From positions 744,001 through 808,000 of the forward strand of contig NZ_CP133265.1 in the NCBI RefSeq assembly GCF_030915505.1: a stretch of DNA of 64,000 bases, read 5' to 3'. Of this stretch, positions 45,693-55,361 are shown in pieces. Each line of letters begins with the position of its first letter. Position 1 is the stretch's first letter. The notes below the pieces were generated by a model, which searched no databases, was not told the origin of the DNA, and was given only the letters and a program-made list of their open reading frames with translations. A program made the translations under genes and the position numbers. The stretch comes from Neobacillus sp. OS1-2. Its GTDB lineage: Bacteria > Bacillota > Bacilli > Bacillales > Cytobacillaceae.

Positions 45693-46808
45693 GTGAAAGA
45701 TCCTCGTATAGAGAAACTGGCTAAAAATTTAATCAATTATTCGGTGCAGCTCCAAAAAGGCGAAAAGGTATTAATTGAAAACTTCGGATTGCAGCGTGAA
45801 CTTGTTACTGCACTCGTGAAAGAGGCATATGCAGCAGGGGGATCGCCCTTCGTACTGCTAAAAGATCATCAGGTCGACCGCTCTTTGCTATTAGGCGCAC
45901 AGGAAGAGCAATTTGGCATGATCGCTGAATTCGAGGCAAATGTCATGAGTAAAATGGATGCATACATAGGATTGCGCTCAGGAGATAACATCAATGAACA
46001 GGCTGATGTCCCGGATGAAAAAATGAAAATCCACGGGAATACAATCGGCAAAAAGGTCCACCGAGATATCCGCGTTCCAAAAACGAAATGGGTGGTGCTA
46101 CGATATCCAACCTCAAATATGGCGCAATTAGCCAAAATGAGCACAGAGTCGTTTGAAAACTTCTACTTTGATGTGTGTAACCTGGATTACAGCAAAATGG
46201 ATCAGGCCATGGACGGCCTTGTTGAACTGATGAACAAAACAGACAAGGTTCGCATCACAGGCCCCGGGACAGACCTTAGCTTCTCAATAAAGGATATCCC
46301 AGCCATTAAGTGCGCGGGCCGGCTAAATATTCCTGACGGTGAGGTTTACACTGCCCCTGTTCGTAACTCAGTTAACGGAGTGGTAACTTATAATACACCA
46401 TCCCCCTATCAAGGTTTTACGTTTGAAAATGTGAAGCTAACATTTAAGGATGGAAAAATTGTTGAGGCCGTGTCGAACGACACGGATCGGATTAATAAAG
46501 TATTTGATACCGATGAAGGGGCCCGCTATGTTGGGGAATTCGCCATTGGCGTAAATCCATTTATCCTAACCCCAATGCAGGACATTTTGTTTGATGAAAA
46601 AATTGCCGGCAGTTTCCACTTCACACCTGGGCAATGTTATGATGATGCTTTTAATGATAACCACTCTAATATTCACTGGGATATGGTCAATATTCAGCGA
46701 CCAGAGTACGGCGGCGGGGAAATCTATTTTGATGATGTATTAATTCGAAAAGATGGATTATTTGTAATACCGGAGCTAGAAGTATTAAACCCGGATAATC
46801 TCAAATAA
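45693..46808 (+). CDS. ampS: Aminopeptidase AmpS (M29 family)
   Basis: This 371-residue metallo-aminopeptidase of the M29/thermophilic family removes N-terminal residues in the cytoplasm. The metal-ligand regions are GRLNIPDGEVYTAPVRNS, GEFAIGVNPF, HFTPGQCYDDAF and the C-terminal EIYFDDVLI. The start is a GTG at 45693 with GGAGG 7 bases upstream. A promoter with TACAAT about 40 bases upstream is likely. Its position next to murC was checked only by eye. The terminator after it is shared with murC. Confidence 0.93.
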   Translation: MKDPRIEKLAKNLINYSVQLQKGEKVLIENFGLQRELVTALVKEAYAAGGSPFVLLKDHQVDRSLLLGAQEEQFGMIAEFEANVMSKMDAYIGLRSGDNINEQADVPDEKMKIHGNTIGKKVHRDIRVPKTKWVVLRYPTSNMAQLAKMSTESFENFYFDVCNLDYSKMDQAMDGLVELMNKTDKVRITGPGTDLSFSIKDIPAIKCAGRLNIPDGEVYTAPVRNSVNGVVTYNTPSPYQGFTFENVKLTFKDGKIVEAVSNDTDRINKVFDTDEGARYVGEFAIGVNPFILTPMQDILFDEKIAGSFHFTPGQCYDDAFNDNHSNIHWDMVNIQRPEYGGGEIYFDDVLIRKDGLFVIPELEVLNPDNLK

Positions 46809-46843
46809 GTAAAAGGATGCCAACTAAACGCTGGCATCCTTCC
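46809..46843. terminator. Bidirectional terminator between ampS and murC
   Basis: The stem AAGGATGCCA/TGGCATCCTT with a 9-base loop and flanking T-runs separates the convergent genes. Confidence 0.8.
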
Positions 46844-46846
46844 TTT

Positions 46847-48145
46847 TTATAAAAGTTGTTTTTCATATGATTCCTGGAATTTTTGAATATCTCCAGCTCC
46901 CATAAAAATAATTACACTATTATCATATCCGTTTAATACAGAAGTGTTTTCTTCGGAAAGGATTTCAGCGCCCTCAATTTTATCTTGTAAATCTTTGATC
47001 GTCAGCTTCCCATGATTTTCTCTTGCTGATCCAAAAATTTCACATAAATACGTTTTATCTGCCTGCCGTAAGCTCTCCGCAAAATCCTCTAAAAATGCCT
47101 GTGTTCGTGTGAAAGTATGCGGCTGAAATACTGTAACAATTTTTCGGTCAGGATATTTCTGTTTTGCCGCCTCAATCGTTGCCTTAATTTCAGTCGGATG
47201 ATGGGCATAATCGTCAATTAGGATTTGAGAACCAATTCTTTTTTCAGAAAACCTTCTTTTGACACCTTGGAACGTTTGTAAATTCTCTTTCACCACTTCT
47301 ACCTTAATTTCTTCGTAATGACATAAACCAATGACTGCAAGTGCATTCAGTACACTATGATCGCCGAAGGTTGGGATTGAAAATGTGTCATAGAAGGTAT
47401 TACGGATAAAGACATCAAAGCTTGTTCCATGTGTAGTTTTCACAAGATTTTTAGCTTGATAATCGTTTTCTTCGCCAAATCCATAAAATAAAACCGGAAC
47501 CTTGGCCTGGATTTTTTGCAGCTGTTCGTCATCCCCATAAGCAAAAATTCCCTTTTTCACCTGAACAGCCATCTCTTGAAAGGCGGAGAAGACATCATCA
47601 ATATTGGCAAAATAGTCGGGATGGTCAAAATCAATATTCGTCATGATGGCATAGTCCGGAAAATACGATAGAAAGTGTCTTCTGTATTCACATGCCTCAA
47701 AGACAAAATACTCCGCCCCCTCTTCCCCTTTTCCTGTTCCATCGCCGATTAAAAAGGAGGTAGGCTTTGCCCCTGCAATGGTATGGGCCAATAGGCCTGT
47801 TGTAGACGTTTTTCCGTGTGCGCCTGTAATAGCGATACTAGTAAAATTTTGCATAAAGTCGCCTAAAAAGCGATGGTACCGAACTATAGGAAGGCCAAGC
47901 TTCATAGCCTCTTGAATTTCTTCATGGGTATCAGGAAACGCATTTCCTGCAATAATGGTCAATCCCGGCTTAATATTTTCCTTTTGGAAGGGAAGGATTG
48001 TGATCCCCGATTTTTCAAGGGCATCCTGGGTAAAAAAGTGCTTTTCGACATCGGAGCCTTGCACCTGAAATTTCATATCATGCAGAACTTGTGCAAGTGC
48101 ACTCATTCCAGACCCCTTAATACCTACAAAATGGTAAATAGTCAT
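46847..48145 (-). CDS. murC: UDP-N-acetylmuramate-L-alanine ligase
   Basis: MurC adds L-alanine to UDP-MurNAc, the first peptide step of cell-wall precursor synthesis. The start at 48145 (GGAGG 7 bases upstream) gives 432 residues, the B. subtilis length. The N-terminal Rossmann [10 protein letters not shown] loop, the ATP-binding [14 protein letters not shown], the [10 protein letters not shown] and NIDFDHPDY motifs and the C-terminal [11 protein letters not shown] block are intact. It lies downstream of sftA but a 200-base gap intervenes. Confidence 0.97.
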   Translation of the reverse strand: MTIYHFVGIKGSGMSALAQVLHDMKFQVQGSDVEKHFFTQDALEKSGITILPFQKENIKPGLTIIAGNAFPDTHEEIQEAMKLGLPIVRYHRFLGDFMQNFTSIAITGAHGKTSTTGLLAHTIAGAKPTSFLIGDGTGKGEEGAEYFVFEACEYRRHFLSYFPDYAIMTNIDFDHPDYFANIDDVFSAFQEMAVQVKKGIFAYGDDEQLQKIQAKVPVLFYGFGEENDYQAKNLVKTTHGTSFDVFIRNTFYDTFSIPTFGDHSVLNALAVIGLCHYEEIKVEVVKENLQTFQGVKRRFSEKRIGSQILIDDYAHHPTEIKATIEAAKQKYPDRKIVTVFQPHTFTRTQAFLEDFAESLRQADKTYLCEIFGSARENHGKLTIKDLQDKIEGAEILSEENTSVLNGYDNSVIIFMGAGDIQKFQESYEKQLL

Positions 48146-48391
48146 AGAAGAACCTCCAACCAAACGTAATACTGTAAAACAGTATATGACATCTGTCTGT
48201 ATTTGCTAATTGTCTTTTAGAATCTAAGAAACGTATCGATTAATTATTACATGAATGAAAACCATTTAGTTATTATACCACTGTTCTTTTGTAAAAACTA
48301 TTTGCATTCTAATATTTTATATTGGCAAGACCGTTCTCCAGTATATTATTTGTCCCGGAAAATAAAGAATGCGACAGGTTACGAAAATGTA

Positions 48392-50806
48392 CTAATCCTG
48401 CATTGTCTCTAGATCAGCTTCCGTTATTAAAACATCACGCGGCTTGCTGCCATTCGCCCCGGTAATATATCCGTTTTGTTCAAGCATATCCATTAATCTG
48501 GCTGCCCGGTTATAGCCAATTTTGAAGCGCCTTTGTAAGCTTGAAGTGGATGCACCACCTTGATCGACGATAAACTCACACGCCTCATAGAAAAGCTCAT
48601 CTTCTTCTTCCGTTACCTGTGCCTTTTTAAGCAATTCTTCCTGTTCAAACAAATACTCAGGCTCCCGTTGCTCTTTTACATGGGCAACGACAAGATCAAT
48701 TTCTTCATCCGATACGAAGGTACCTTGGAGGCGTACAGGTTTGGAGGAGCCATTTTCTAAAAATAACATGTCGCCTCGTCCAAGCAATTTCTCTGCACCG
48801 CTAATATCAATAATCGTGCGCGAATCTACCTGTGAAGAAACGGAGAAGGCTACACGTGTCGGGATATTAGCTTTAATTAATCCTGTTATGACATCCACTG
48901 ATGGTCTTTGTGTCGCAACAATTAAATGAATACCACAGGCTCTTGCTTTTTGGGCAATCCTGCAAATCGCCTCTTCGACATCTGCCGGCGACATCATCAT
49001 CAAATCAGCTAACTCATCAATGATGATCACAATAAACGGCAGCTTATCAGAATAGCGCTTATGCTTCATCGCTAACTCATTAAAACGATTGATGTCACGG
49101 ACCCCAGTATGGGCAAATAGTTCATACCGTCTCTCCATCTCATCCACAGCCCATTTTAATGCTGCTGTTGCTGCTTTCACATCCGTGATTACGGGACTGA
49201 CTAAGTGTGGGATCCGGTTATAAGGTGCAAGCTCGACCATTTTCGGATCAATTAGTAATAGTTTTAAATCTTCCGGGCTTGCCTTATACAACAGACTAAT
49301 CAAAATAGAGTTAATACATACACTCTTTCCCGATCCGGTCGCCCCGGCAATTAATCCATGCGGCATTTTTTTCAAATCGGTCACAATCGGTTTTCCAGCG
49401 ATATCAAGTCCGAGCACAGCAGTTAAGGGTGAAGAGGATTCATGAAAAACGCTGCTCCGGATAATTTCGTTAATTAGTACTGGTCTTGATTTTTGATTTG
49501 GCACCTCAATCCCAATCGTATGTTTTCCGGGGATAGGAGCCTCAATTCGGATATCCCGTGCTGCAAGACTTAGTTTTATATCATCGCTTAAGTTGGTTAT
49601 TTTATTTACTTTTACCCCAGGCTCCGGTTGGACCTCAAAGCGGGTGACGGAAGGCCCCTGTGTCACATTGACTACACTTGCACCGACATTAAAGTTTTTC
49701 AATGTTTGGTTTAACAGCTCTTCTTGTCCCTGTAACCACTCGTGGTCCCTTACCTCGGTTACAGGCGGGTTTAACAAACTAGATTCAGGGAGTACATATA
49801 GACCATCTTCCGAGATTATTTCAACTTCACTATTTCCTCTGGATTCCACTATTGGCTTTTCGATTGGAATAATCTCAGCATTTACCGCTGACTGCTGTTC
49901 TAATTCCCTTTTTCGCTTTTGTTCTAATTGCTGTTCCAATTCTCTTTTTCGCTTTTGTTCTAATTGCTCTTCCAATTCTCTTTTTCGCTTTTGTTCTAAT
50001 TGCTCTTCCAATTCTCTTTTTCGCTTTTGTTCTAATTGCTCTTCCAATTCTCTTTTTCGCTTTTGTTCTAATTGCTGCTCAAGTTCCCTTTTGCGTTTTT
50101 GTTCTTCCCATTTTTGTTTGTCCTGCTTTAGCATCATTACGTTGAAAGGTAAACGCGACCGTTTTGGAGCTTGGGGTTCAGGGTCAGGGATGGCTGCATC
50201 TACGTCCTCCCTCTCCTCACTTTCAACTGCCAATTCCGCTTCCGGAGTGACAAACTTCACTTCAGTTACCGCTTCTTCTTTTTCTTCCATTGGTTTTGTA
50301 AACAAAACCTCAATTGGTTCTTCCTCGACAATAAATGGTTGATCATGTTGATTTTCAAACTCCTCATGTGAAAAGTGGCTTAACTCATGCTCCACGATTA
50401 CATCGGACTTTTTAGGCCTGTTAAATCCGAAAACGGGCGAAGGAATCTCAGTAGGATGAAACGGCCCTCTGGTTTTTGGTGAAATTTCTTTTTTAGTTTT
50501 GGGGATTTCCTTTTTAACAACCCCTTCTTCTGAAGCTTCTGATTTTCTGCGTCTTTCACTAAGCTTCTCAGGTCTATTTGGCAGCAAGCGTTCCGGCTTT
50601 TCCTTTTGAAGCCTCTTTGGCGGAAGCAGCGGAGGATTACTGCCTTTAGGGTATTGATACGAAATTCTTGTATCTAAGTCTTTTAGACTATCATATTGAA
50701 ATTGAGGCGAATGGGTATCCGGATAATGATTATGTATGGGGATATCGTTATATTCCTCTTCATCATCCTTTTTAAACTTTTGTAACAAATCGTGAATCCA
50801 ACTCAA
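48392..50806 (-). CDS. sftA: DNA translocase SftA (FtsK/SpoIIIE family)
   Basis: SftA is a soluble FtsK-type motor that moves DNA away from the closing vegetative septum. It lacks the N-terminal membrane helices of SpoIIIE. The likely start is TTG at 50806, giving MSWIHDLLQKF as in SftA; the ATG at 50836 has no ribosome binding site. The N-terminal half is a charged linker containing five 12-residue repeats (EQKRKRELEEQL type). The motor domain has Walker A GATGSGKSVCIN and Walker B IIIDELADLMMM, and the C-terminal winged-helix gamma domain ends in TEADLETMQD. About 804 residues. It is alone, with murC downstream after a gap. Confidence 0.94.
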   Translation of the reverse strand: MSWIHDLLQKFKKDDEEEYNDIPIHNHYPDTHSPQFQYDSLKDLDTRISYQYPKGSNPPLLPPKRLQKEKPERLLPNRPEKLSERRRKSEASEEGVVKKEIPKTKKEISPKTRGPFHPTEIPSPVFGFNRPKKSDVIVEHELSHFSHEEFENQHDQPFIVEEEPIEVLFTKPMEEKEEAVTEVKFVTPEAELAVESEEREDVDAAIPDPEPQAPKRSRLPFNVMMLKQDKQKWEEQKRKRELEQQLEQKRKRELEEQLEQKRKRELEEQLEQKRKRELEEQLEQKRKRELEQQLEQKRKRELEQQSAVNAEIIPIEKPIVESRGNSEVEIISEDGLYVLPESSLLNPPVTEVRDHEWLQGQEELLNQTLKNFNVGASVVNVTQGPSVTRFEVQPEPGVKVNKITNLSDDIKLSLAARDIRIEAPIPGKHTIGIEVPNQKSRPVLINEIIRSSVFHESSSPLTAVLGLDIAGKPIVTDLKKMPHGLIAGATGSGKSVCINSILISLLYKASPEDLKLLLIDPKMVELAPYNRIPHLVSPVITDVKAATAALKWAVDEMERRYELFAHTGVRDINRFNELAMKHKRYSDKLPFIVIIIDELADLMMMSPADVEEAICRIAQKARACGIHLIVATQRPSVDVITGLIKANIPTRVAFSVSSQVDSRTIIDISGAEKLLGRGDMLFLENGSSKPVRLQGTFVSDEEIDLVVAHVKEQREPEYLFEQEELLKKAQVTEEEDELFYEACEFIVDQGGASTSSLQRRFKIGYNRAARLMDMLEQNGYITGANGSKPRDVLITEADLETMQD
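49921..50100. repeat. Tandem 36-bp repeats within sftA
   Basis: Five 36-base units (first at 49921, then every 36 bases) encode the 12-residue coiled-coil repeat of the SftA linker; a partial unit extends to about 49890. The middle three are virtually identical, which marks recent unequal copying. The outer ones diverge. Confidence 0.9.
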
Positions 50807-51007
50807 AACTATCACTCTTTCTACTTCTTCTATCATTCTATTTTATACAGTAATGCTTATTTTTTCGAGATAATTTTTGAGAATGAGTCGAAATATGCCC
50901 CATTTGGATATATCAGGAATAACTTTAAAGAAAAAAGACCACCTTTTGATGTGATCCTCATTCTCCTTCATTTTATATTAGAATTTATATCATTCGACTT
51001 TGAGAAA

Positions 51008-51157
51008 TGTCCAGCTCCAGCGCCCTAGCGGCTAGTGTCCTTCGCTCTCCGCCCTACGATAAGTCAACATCGATTCGCCTCCGGCTCATAGTGTTTCCTT
51101 TATCTCAGTTGGAGCGCTCCAGGCCATACGCCGCTGACCAGGGCGCTTCCGCTTTTC
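51008..51157. repeat. GCGCC-ended interspersed repeat, long copy
   Basis: This 150-base copy, in the opposite orientation to the others, begins TGTCCAGCTCCAGCGCCC and ends GGGCGCTTCCGCTTTTCT. Between the ends is about 110 bases of unique-looking sequence with its own short inverted stretches. It fills the gap between sftA and ytpQ, which otherwise contains only A/T-rich sequence. Confidence 0.75.
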
Positions 51158-51160
51158 TAT

Positions 51161-51955
51161 TCACTTATTTTTCCCTAAAATAAATATCGGTTCTAATTCC
51201 CCGTCCTCATAGTAAAAGGACAAGGCGGTGATTGGCACACGTCCACTCGTAAAAAAGCCCATTGCCATTTGCGCAAGAACATCATAACCCCTGTCATTGC
51301 GAATATCCGCGATAATTAACACATCCTGATGCGGAACGGCAAGCACCATTTTACCAGTAATTCGTTTCTCCATCTCATTAAGAAATCCTTTATTTAATAT
51401 CCTGCTGGCATCATATCCATCATTGGTATTAAGAAAATAAAAGCTGTTCCCGGCAACTTGATCCTCTTTTAGTTCCGTTGACAGAGACCGAACATTAAAC
51501 AAGGCAATTTCCTTAATTCTGCTGGCATCCCATCCCTCTTTTTCCATGATCTTTGCGTCGATCATACGGTACGTTTTCCCCATGTCATACGCATAATAAA
51601 TGTTTGTTTCCGCTGTATGTTTGTCAATCAAGAACGGAATGCCTTCCTCAGCCTCTGACGGAAAAGACGCAGAGCGGATGACAGGAAAGATTTTTCTCTC
51701 GTGATCTGTTAACTGTATAGGATCCTCCATGGCGCGCAGACCCTCTTCCACGTAGTAGACAATCTCATCAATCGCCTTTTCTTTTTCTTCATCCCATTTT
51801 CCAATGATTCCCGGGATGGAAACGGTAATTCCTTTACCGATTACTTCACTTTCGATGCGGAGCTGATCCTTTTCACGGTCATAGGAAAGTACTCTGTCTT
51901 TCCCAGCTAAGCGCGCCTCTAATTCACGACGCATTTTTTTGCTATCCATTTTCAT
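51161..51955 (-). CDS. ytpQ: DUF1444 protein YtpQ
   Basis: This 264-residue cytoplasmic protein belongs to DUF1444, whose function is unknown. Starting at the ATG at 51955 (GGTGGG 6 bases upstream) it begins [16 protein letters not shown]; the longer frame adds 19 residues with no ribosome binding site. Conserved stretches seen are [11 protein letters not shown] and [16 protein letters not shown]. It is the next gene after ytpP in the same direction, with a terminator between, as in B. subtilis. Confidence 0.9.
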   Translation of the reverse strand: MKMDSKKMRRELEARLAGKDRVLSYDREKDQLRIESEVIGKGITVSIPGIIGKWDEEKEKAIDEIVYYVEEGLRAMEDPIQLTDHERKIFPVIRSASFPSEAEEGIPFLIDKHTAETNIYYAYDMGKTYRMIDAKIMEKEGWDASRIKEIALFNVRSLSTELKEDQVAGNSFYFLNTNDGYDASRILNKGFLNEMEKRITGKMVLAVPHQDVLIIADIRNDRGYDVLAQMAMGFFTSGRVPITALSFYYEDGELEPIFILGKNK

Positions 51956-51998
51956 ATGTAACCCACCATTTCTAGGAGCTGTGTATCCTATTGTACAT

Positions 51999-52031
51999 GA
52001 AAAATCCCCCATCTCAAAAGAAAGGGGATTT
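51999..52031 (-). terminator. ytpP terminator
   Basis: The stem AAATCCCC/GGGGATTT with an A/T loop, then a T-run on the minus strand, lies 12 bases past the ytpP stop and overlaps the ytpQ ribosome-binding region only distantly. Confidence 0.65.
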
Positions 52032-52042
52032 AGCTTTCTAAT

Positions 52043-52363
52043 TTATTTTAGATCAGAAATGAAGGCTTCGATTTCTTCTTGTGTTTTTCGGTCTTTACTA
52101 ACAAAGCGGCCAAGCTCTTTTCCGTTATCATACGCGATAAAGCTCGGAATTCCGTAAACGTCTACTTGTTGGCATAAATCAATAAATTGATCACGATCCA
52201 CATGAATAAACGTGAATTCAGTAAATTTGGCTTCTATTTCCGGCAGCACCGGTTCGATAAAACGGCAATCGCCGCACCATTTTGCTGAAAACATAAAGAT
52301 TGTCTTTGATCCGCCCTGAAGTTGTTCAAATTGCTCCATTGACTCTAAGTTCTTCAAGTTCAA
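52043..52363 (-). CDS. ytpP: Thioredoxin-like protein YtpP
   Basis: This 106-residue thioredoxin-fold protein has the redox motif WCGDC (around residue 31) in FSAKWCGDCRFIEPVLPEI, in place of the canonical WCGPC, and the cis-proline segment YGIPSFIAYDNG. It probably acts as a low-abundance disulfide reductant or bacillithiol partner; the substrate is unknown. It precedes ytpQ. Confidence 0.92.
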   Translation of the reverse strand: MNLKNLESMEQFEQLQGGSKTIFMFSAKWCGDCRFIEPVLPEIEAKFTEFTFIHVDRDQFIDLCQQVDVYGIPSFIAYDNGKELGRFVSKDRKTQEEIEAFISDLK

Positions 52364-52448
52364 CGCCTCCGATTTGCTTTGTTGTTAGTTCCTTCCCAAA
52401 TCATAGCAGTACTAAAGCATTTCCGTCCAATGATAAGCATCTCGTTTA

Positions 52449-52976
52449 TTATTCCTTCGTTTCTGTTGGGTATTCCACTGAATTCACGATTTGCATCATT
52501 GTTTTAGAATCTTCATTCATATCACTTGTATTTATTTGAGTGGTTATTTTCGCACCACCAACACCGATGGTTACTTCATTCAAGCCGTCTTTCAACTGTT
52601 TAATTGTCAAAAAGCCAAATTTATTTTCTTTATTTGTCAACGTTTCATTCATATCGAGCTTTTTATATTGTTCAATCGTTGATTGATAAACCACCTTGCT
52701 TGAAGAATCCTCCTGTGGATTAACAAATAAAATATAGGTGTCAGAGCCCTTTTGTAAAATAATATTATTGGATGATTGATCTTTAATGCTATAACCGGAA
52801 GGTAGATAAAAGTGGATTTTTCCACTTCTTTTATTGGGCTTGTTCACTTTTTCCGTAAACGTCTTTTTTACAGTTTTAATAGTGGCTTTACTTTCATCCT
52901 TAAACGAAGCATTATTGCACGCACTTAATAGCAGAATCGATAGCATGAAAATGATCATTGTTTTGGTTACTTTCAG
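52449..52976 (-). CDS. Predicted lipoprotein, function unknown (possible CTG start)
   Basis: The product is a secreted lipoprotein: a basic start, a hydrophobic MIIFMLSILLLSAC signal with the lipobox LSAC, then a soluble, Ser/Lys/Thr-rich domain with no motif I recognise. The start is uncertain. An excellent AAGGAGG lies 8 bases before a CTG at 52976, which gives MKVTKTMIIFML; the first ATG (52958) is 27 bases from that site, and the ATG at 53045 lies upstream of it. I favour the CTG, a rare but known start. It lies between ytpP and a YjjX-like gene. Confidence 0.65.
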   Translation of the reverse strand: MKVTKTMIIFMLSILLLSACNNASFKDESKATIKTVKKTFTEKVNKPNKRSGKIHFYLPSGYSIKDQSSNNIILQKGSDTYILFVNPQEDSSSKVVYQSTIEQYKKLDMNETLTNKENKFGFLTIKQLKDGLNEVTIGVGGAKITTQINTSDMNEDSKTMMQIVNSVEYPTETKE

Positions 52977-53080
52977 ATTTCCCGCCTCCTTGCATATGTA
53001 AAAAGTCCTATTTATATCATACCTTCCAGAATATTCAAAAGACAAGACTTTTGTCGATTATTGCTGTCGAAAAAATATGA

Positions 53081-53602
53081 TTATCTCCAAAGTTGATTTT
53101 GCCGATAGCAATATTGTCCGACTAATAGCTTTGTTACATGTGTAAACATATCCATTCGATTAATCATTTCATTTGTAAAAATCCCAATGGCCCCTTCGTG
53201 CTTCCTCACATTTTCCATCTTGGAATATTCATCCATAACCGGGCCGAGTTCATCCCCTGCCTTCAGTCTCTCTGCTACCTGCTCTGGAAGAAGAATTCTC
53301 GCTCCTCCGGCAATGATTGGCTCCATGTTGCGAGTTGCGAGCGCACCCCAGTTACATAGCAGCAATCCATGGCTCGTTTCATGAACACCCCCCTCGAGTC
53401 CAATCGCTATATCTCCATTGCCTTGTTTTAACGCACCGACCGCGCGATTGATAGCTCCTTGGATGGTTTCCTCATCCGAAAATGGCTGTGCATTTACTCC
53501 GGAAGGAATATCAATCGAAACAAACTCCGCTTCCTGATCTGCAAAACTATTCTTTACCGCATTTATTTTTGCTGGATTCTTTGATCCAATGATGATTAAC
53601 AT
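53081..53602 (-). CDS. Non-canonical purine NTP phosphatase (YjjX/DUF84 family)
   Basis: This 173-residue protein of the ITPase-like YjjX family hydrolyses ITP and XTP to prevent their incorporation in nucleic acids. It starts MLIIIGSKNPAKINAV, carries the conserved FSDEETIQGA and IAIGLEGGVHE stretches, and the LLLCNWGALA segment. It is a single gene on the minus strand, followed by the lipoprotein gene; a copy of the interspersed repeat lies upstream. Confidence 0.88.
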   Translation of the reverse strand: MLIIIGSKNPAKINAVKNSFADQEAEFVSIDIPSGVNAQPFSDEETIQGAINRAVGALKQGNGDIAIGLEGGVHETSHGLLLCNWGALATRNMEPIIAGGARILLPEQVAERLKAGDELGPVMDEYSKMENVRKHEGAIGIFTNEMINRMDMFTHVTKLLVGQYCYRQNQLWR

Positions 53603-53685
53603 GAAAGTATCTCCTTTTTCGCATCAAAAAGGAGGCATAATCAGTGCCCCCTAAAGATATCAAAATTTATTTCCACTTTGAGAAT

Positions 53686-53750
53686 TGTCCAGCTCCAGCT
53701 CCCTAGCGGCTCGTGTCATAAGCCCCTGAACAGTGCGCTTGCGCTTTTCT
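53686..53750. repeat. GCGCC-ended interspersed repeat, short copy
   Basis: This 65-base copy starts TGTCCAGCTCCAGCTCCC and ends GCGCTTGCGCTTTTCT, with the same orientation as the 51008-51157 copy and a reduced centre. It lies directly beside the ytoP stop codon. Confidence 0.65.
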
Positions 53751-53752
53751 AA

Positions 53753-54826
53753 TTAACTGTTTGATTTAATCGTGTCAATTGTTGTTTGATCACAAGCTTT
53801 GACGAGTTTAACTAATAATTCTTTAGCAGCAGCGTAATCGTCCACATGAATCATGGAGGCATGTGTATGAATATATCGTGAACAAATACCGATGACCGCA
53901 CTTGGAACGCCCTCATTGGATAAATGAACACGGCCGGCGTCTGTTCCACCTTGGGAAACGAAATATTGATATGGAATATGGTGTGTTTCTGCTGTATCAA
54001 GAACAAACTCGCGCATACCGCGATGTGTAACCATGGAACGGTCAAGAATACGAAGTAATGTTCCTTTGCCTAATTGACCAAATTCATTTTTATCTCCGGT
54101 CATATCATTGGCCGGACTGGCATCCATAGCAAAAAAGATATTGGGCTTAATCATGTTGGCTGACGTTTGCGCACCGCGTAAACCAACTTCCTCTTGAACG
54201 GTTGCACCAGAATACAAAATGTTTGGCAATGTTTCATCTTTTAGTTCCTGGAGCAATTCGATCGCTAGGCCGCAGCCGTAACGGTTATCCCAAGCCTTTG
54301 CCATAATCTTCTTTGGATTTGCCATTGGTGTAAATGGACAAATTGGCAAGATTGCTTGACCAGGCTTGATACCAATCTGCAGGGCATCTTCACGATTGTC
54401 GGCACCAATATCGATCAGCATGTTTTTTACTTCCATTGGTTTGTTTTTCTTCGATTCATCTAAAAGATGCGGCGGAATCGAGCCCACCACACCAACAACT
54501 GGGCCATTCTTGGTCATGACTTGTACGCGCTGGGCAAGGAGAACTTGACTCCACCAGCCCCCAAGCGGTTGAAAACGGAGCATCCCATTATCAGTGATGG
54601 TCGTTACCATGAAGCCAACTTCATCCATATGCCCTGCAGCCATGATGGTCGGGCCTTTTCCATTCCCTTTTTTCACCCCGAAAATACTTCCTAAGTTATC
54701 TTGGACAATTTCATCTGAGTATTGAGATAATTGCTCTTTCATAAAATTTCTTACTAAATGCTCATTTCCTGGCGCACCGGGAAGCTCGGTTAACGTTTGA
54801 AAAAGTTTTAATGTTTGCTCGTTCAT
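53753..54826 (-). CDS. ytoP: M42 family aminopeptidase YtoP
   Basis: This 357-residue dinuclear-metal aminopeptidase of family M42 probably cleaves N-terminal acidic residues (glutamyl/aspartyl aminopeptidase type). Motifs seen are [12 protein letters not shown] with metal ligands, the bridging Asp in AWDNRYGCG, the catalytic-Glu region [13 protein letters not shown], and [11 protein letters not shown]. It starts [12 protein letters not shown] with a good ribosome binding site. Adjacent repeat downstream; ytzB diverges upstream. Confidence 0.94.
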   Translation of the reverse strand: MNEQTLKLFQTLTELPGAPGNEHLVRNFMKEQLSQYSDEIVQDNLGSIFGVKKGNGKGPTIMAAGHMDEVGFMVTTITDNGMLRFQPLGGWWSQVLLAQRVQVMTKNGPVVGVVGSIPPHLLDESKKNKPMEVKNMLIDIGADNREDALQIGIKPGQAILPICPFTPMANPKKIMAKAWDNRYGCGLAIELLQELKDETLPNILYSGATVQEEVGLRGAQTSANMIKPNIFFAMDASPANDMTGDKNEFGQLGKGTLLRILDRSMVTHRGMREFVLDTAETHHIPYQYFVSQGGTDAGRVHLSNEGVPSAVIGICSRYIHTHASMIHVDDYAAAKELLVKLVKACDQTTIDTIKSNS

Positions 54827-54990
54827 TTTTCAGGCTCCTTTTAAATTTTCTGAATTTGTATGTATAACTGTATTTTACAGAAACTTCGCGATTGTTACCA
54901 ATAATTCATTTCGAACCCTGAAATATTCCTTCTAACTGGTAAATACGCTATACTTAGATGTGTAATCTTTTCCAATTTGGGGGTGTGCTT

Positions 54991-55317
54991 ATGAACTGGA
55001 AATCCTTTTTCCTTGGTGCTGCTGTTGGGCTAGCCGGCGGCTATGTAACCAAAGAAATCCTTGCTAAAAAAACAAATGTATCACCAGAAAAAGTGCTGGT
55101 ACATGTAAAAAAACAATTTACGCAGAATGAACCCATCAGCGGCTCATGGATTCATATGGTTGCGGAGCCCTATGAAAAACAACAGATTAACTATCAGGTT
55201 TACAAAGGCGGCATTTCCAAAAATAAGAACGGAACTACTGAACAATTTGAATTCATTGCGGACGCACAAACAGGCACCTTATTGGATATTCGTCCAGTAA
55301 CAGAAGAATTAGGATAA
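54991..55317 (+). CDS. ytzB: PepSY-like small protein YtzB
   Basis: The ATG at 54991 (GGGGGTG 6 bases upstream) gives a 108-residue protein starting MNWKSFFLGAAVGLAGGYVT, with a short N-terminal membrane or signal-like helix, and a PepSY-type tail containing ADAQTGTLLDIRPV. The longer frame from 54958 is unlikely. PepSY domains are often regulatory. Identification as YtzB rests on position between ytoP and ytnP. Confidence 0.85.
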   Translation: MNWKSFFLGAAVGLAGGYVTKEILAKKTNVSPEKVLVHVKKQFTQNEPISGSWIHMVAEPYEKQQINYQVYKGGISKNKNGTTEQFEFIADAQTGTLLDIRPVTEELG

Positions 55318-55360
55318 GAAACGAAATAGCCGCATTACTGTTTATACGGCTATTTTTCGT
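55318..55360. terminator. Bidirectional terminator between ytzB and ytnP
   Basis: The stem AAATAGCCG/CGGCTATTT, extended by AACGA/TCGTT, has a 13-base loop and lies between the convergent stops. Confidence 0.75.
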
Positions 55361-55361
55361 T

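Noticed and set aside
49890-50110. 36-bp direct repeats resembling a CRISPR array
   Set aside because: Units are contiguous with no spacers and lie in frame inside sftA.
49593-50342. Long plus-strand frame of 249 codons opposite sftA
   Set aside because: It is the mirror of the 36-bp repeats and linker of sftA, low-complexity (Cys/Ser/Phe repeats), with no ribosome binding site.
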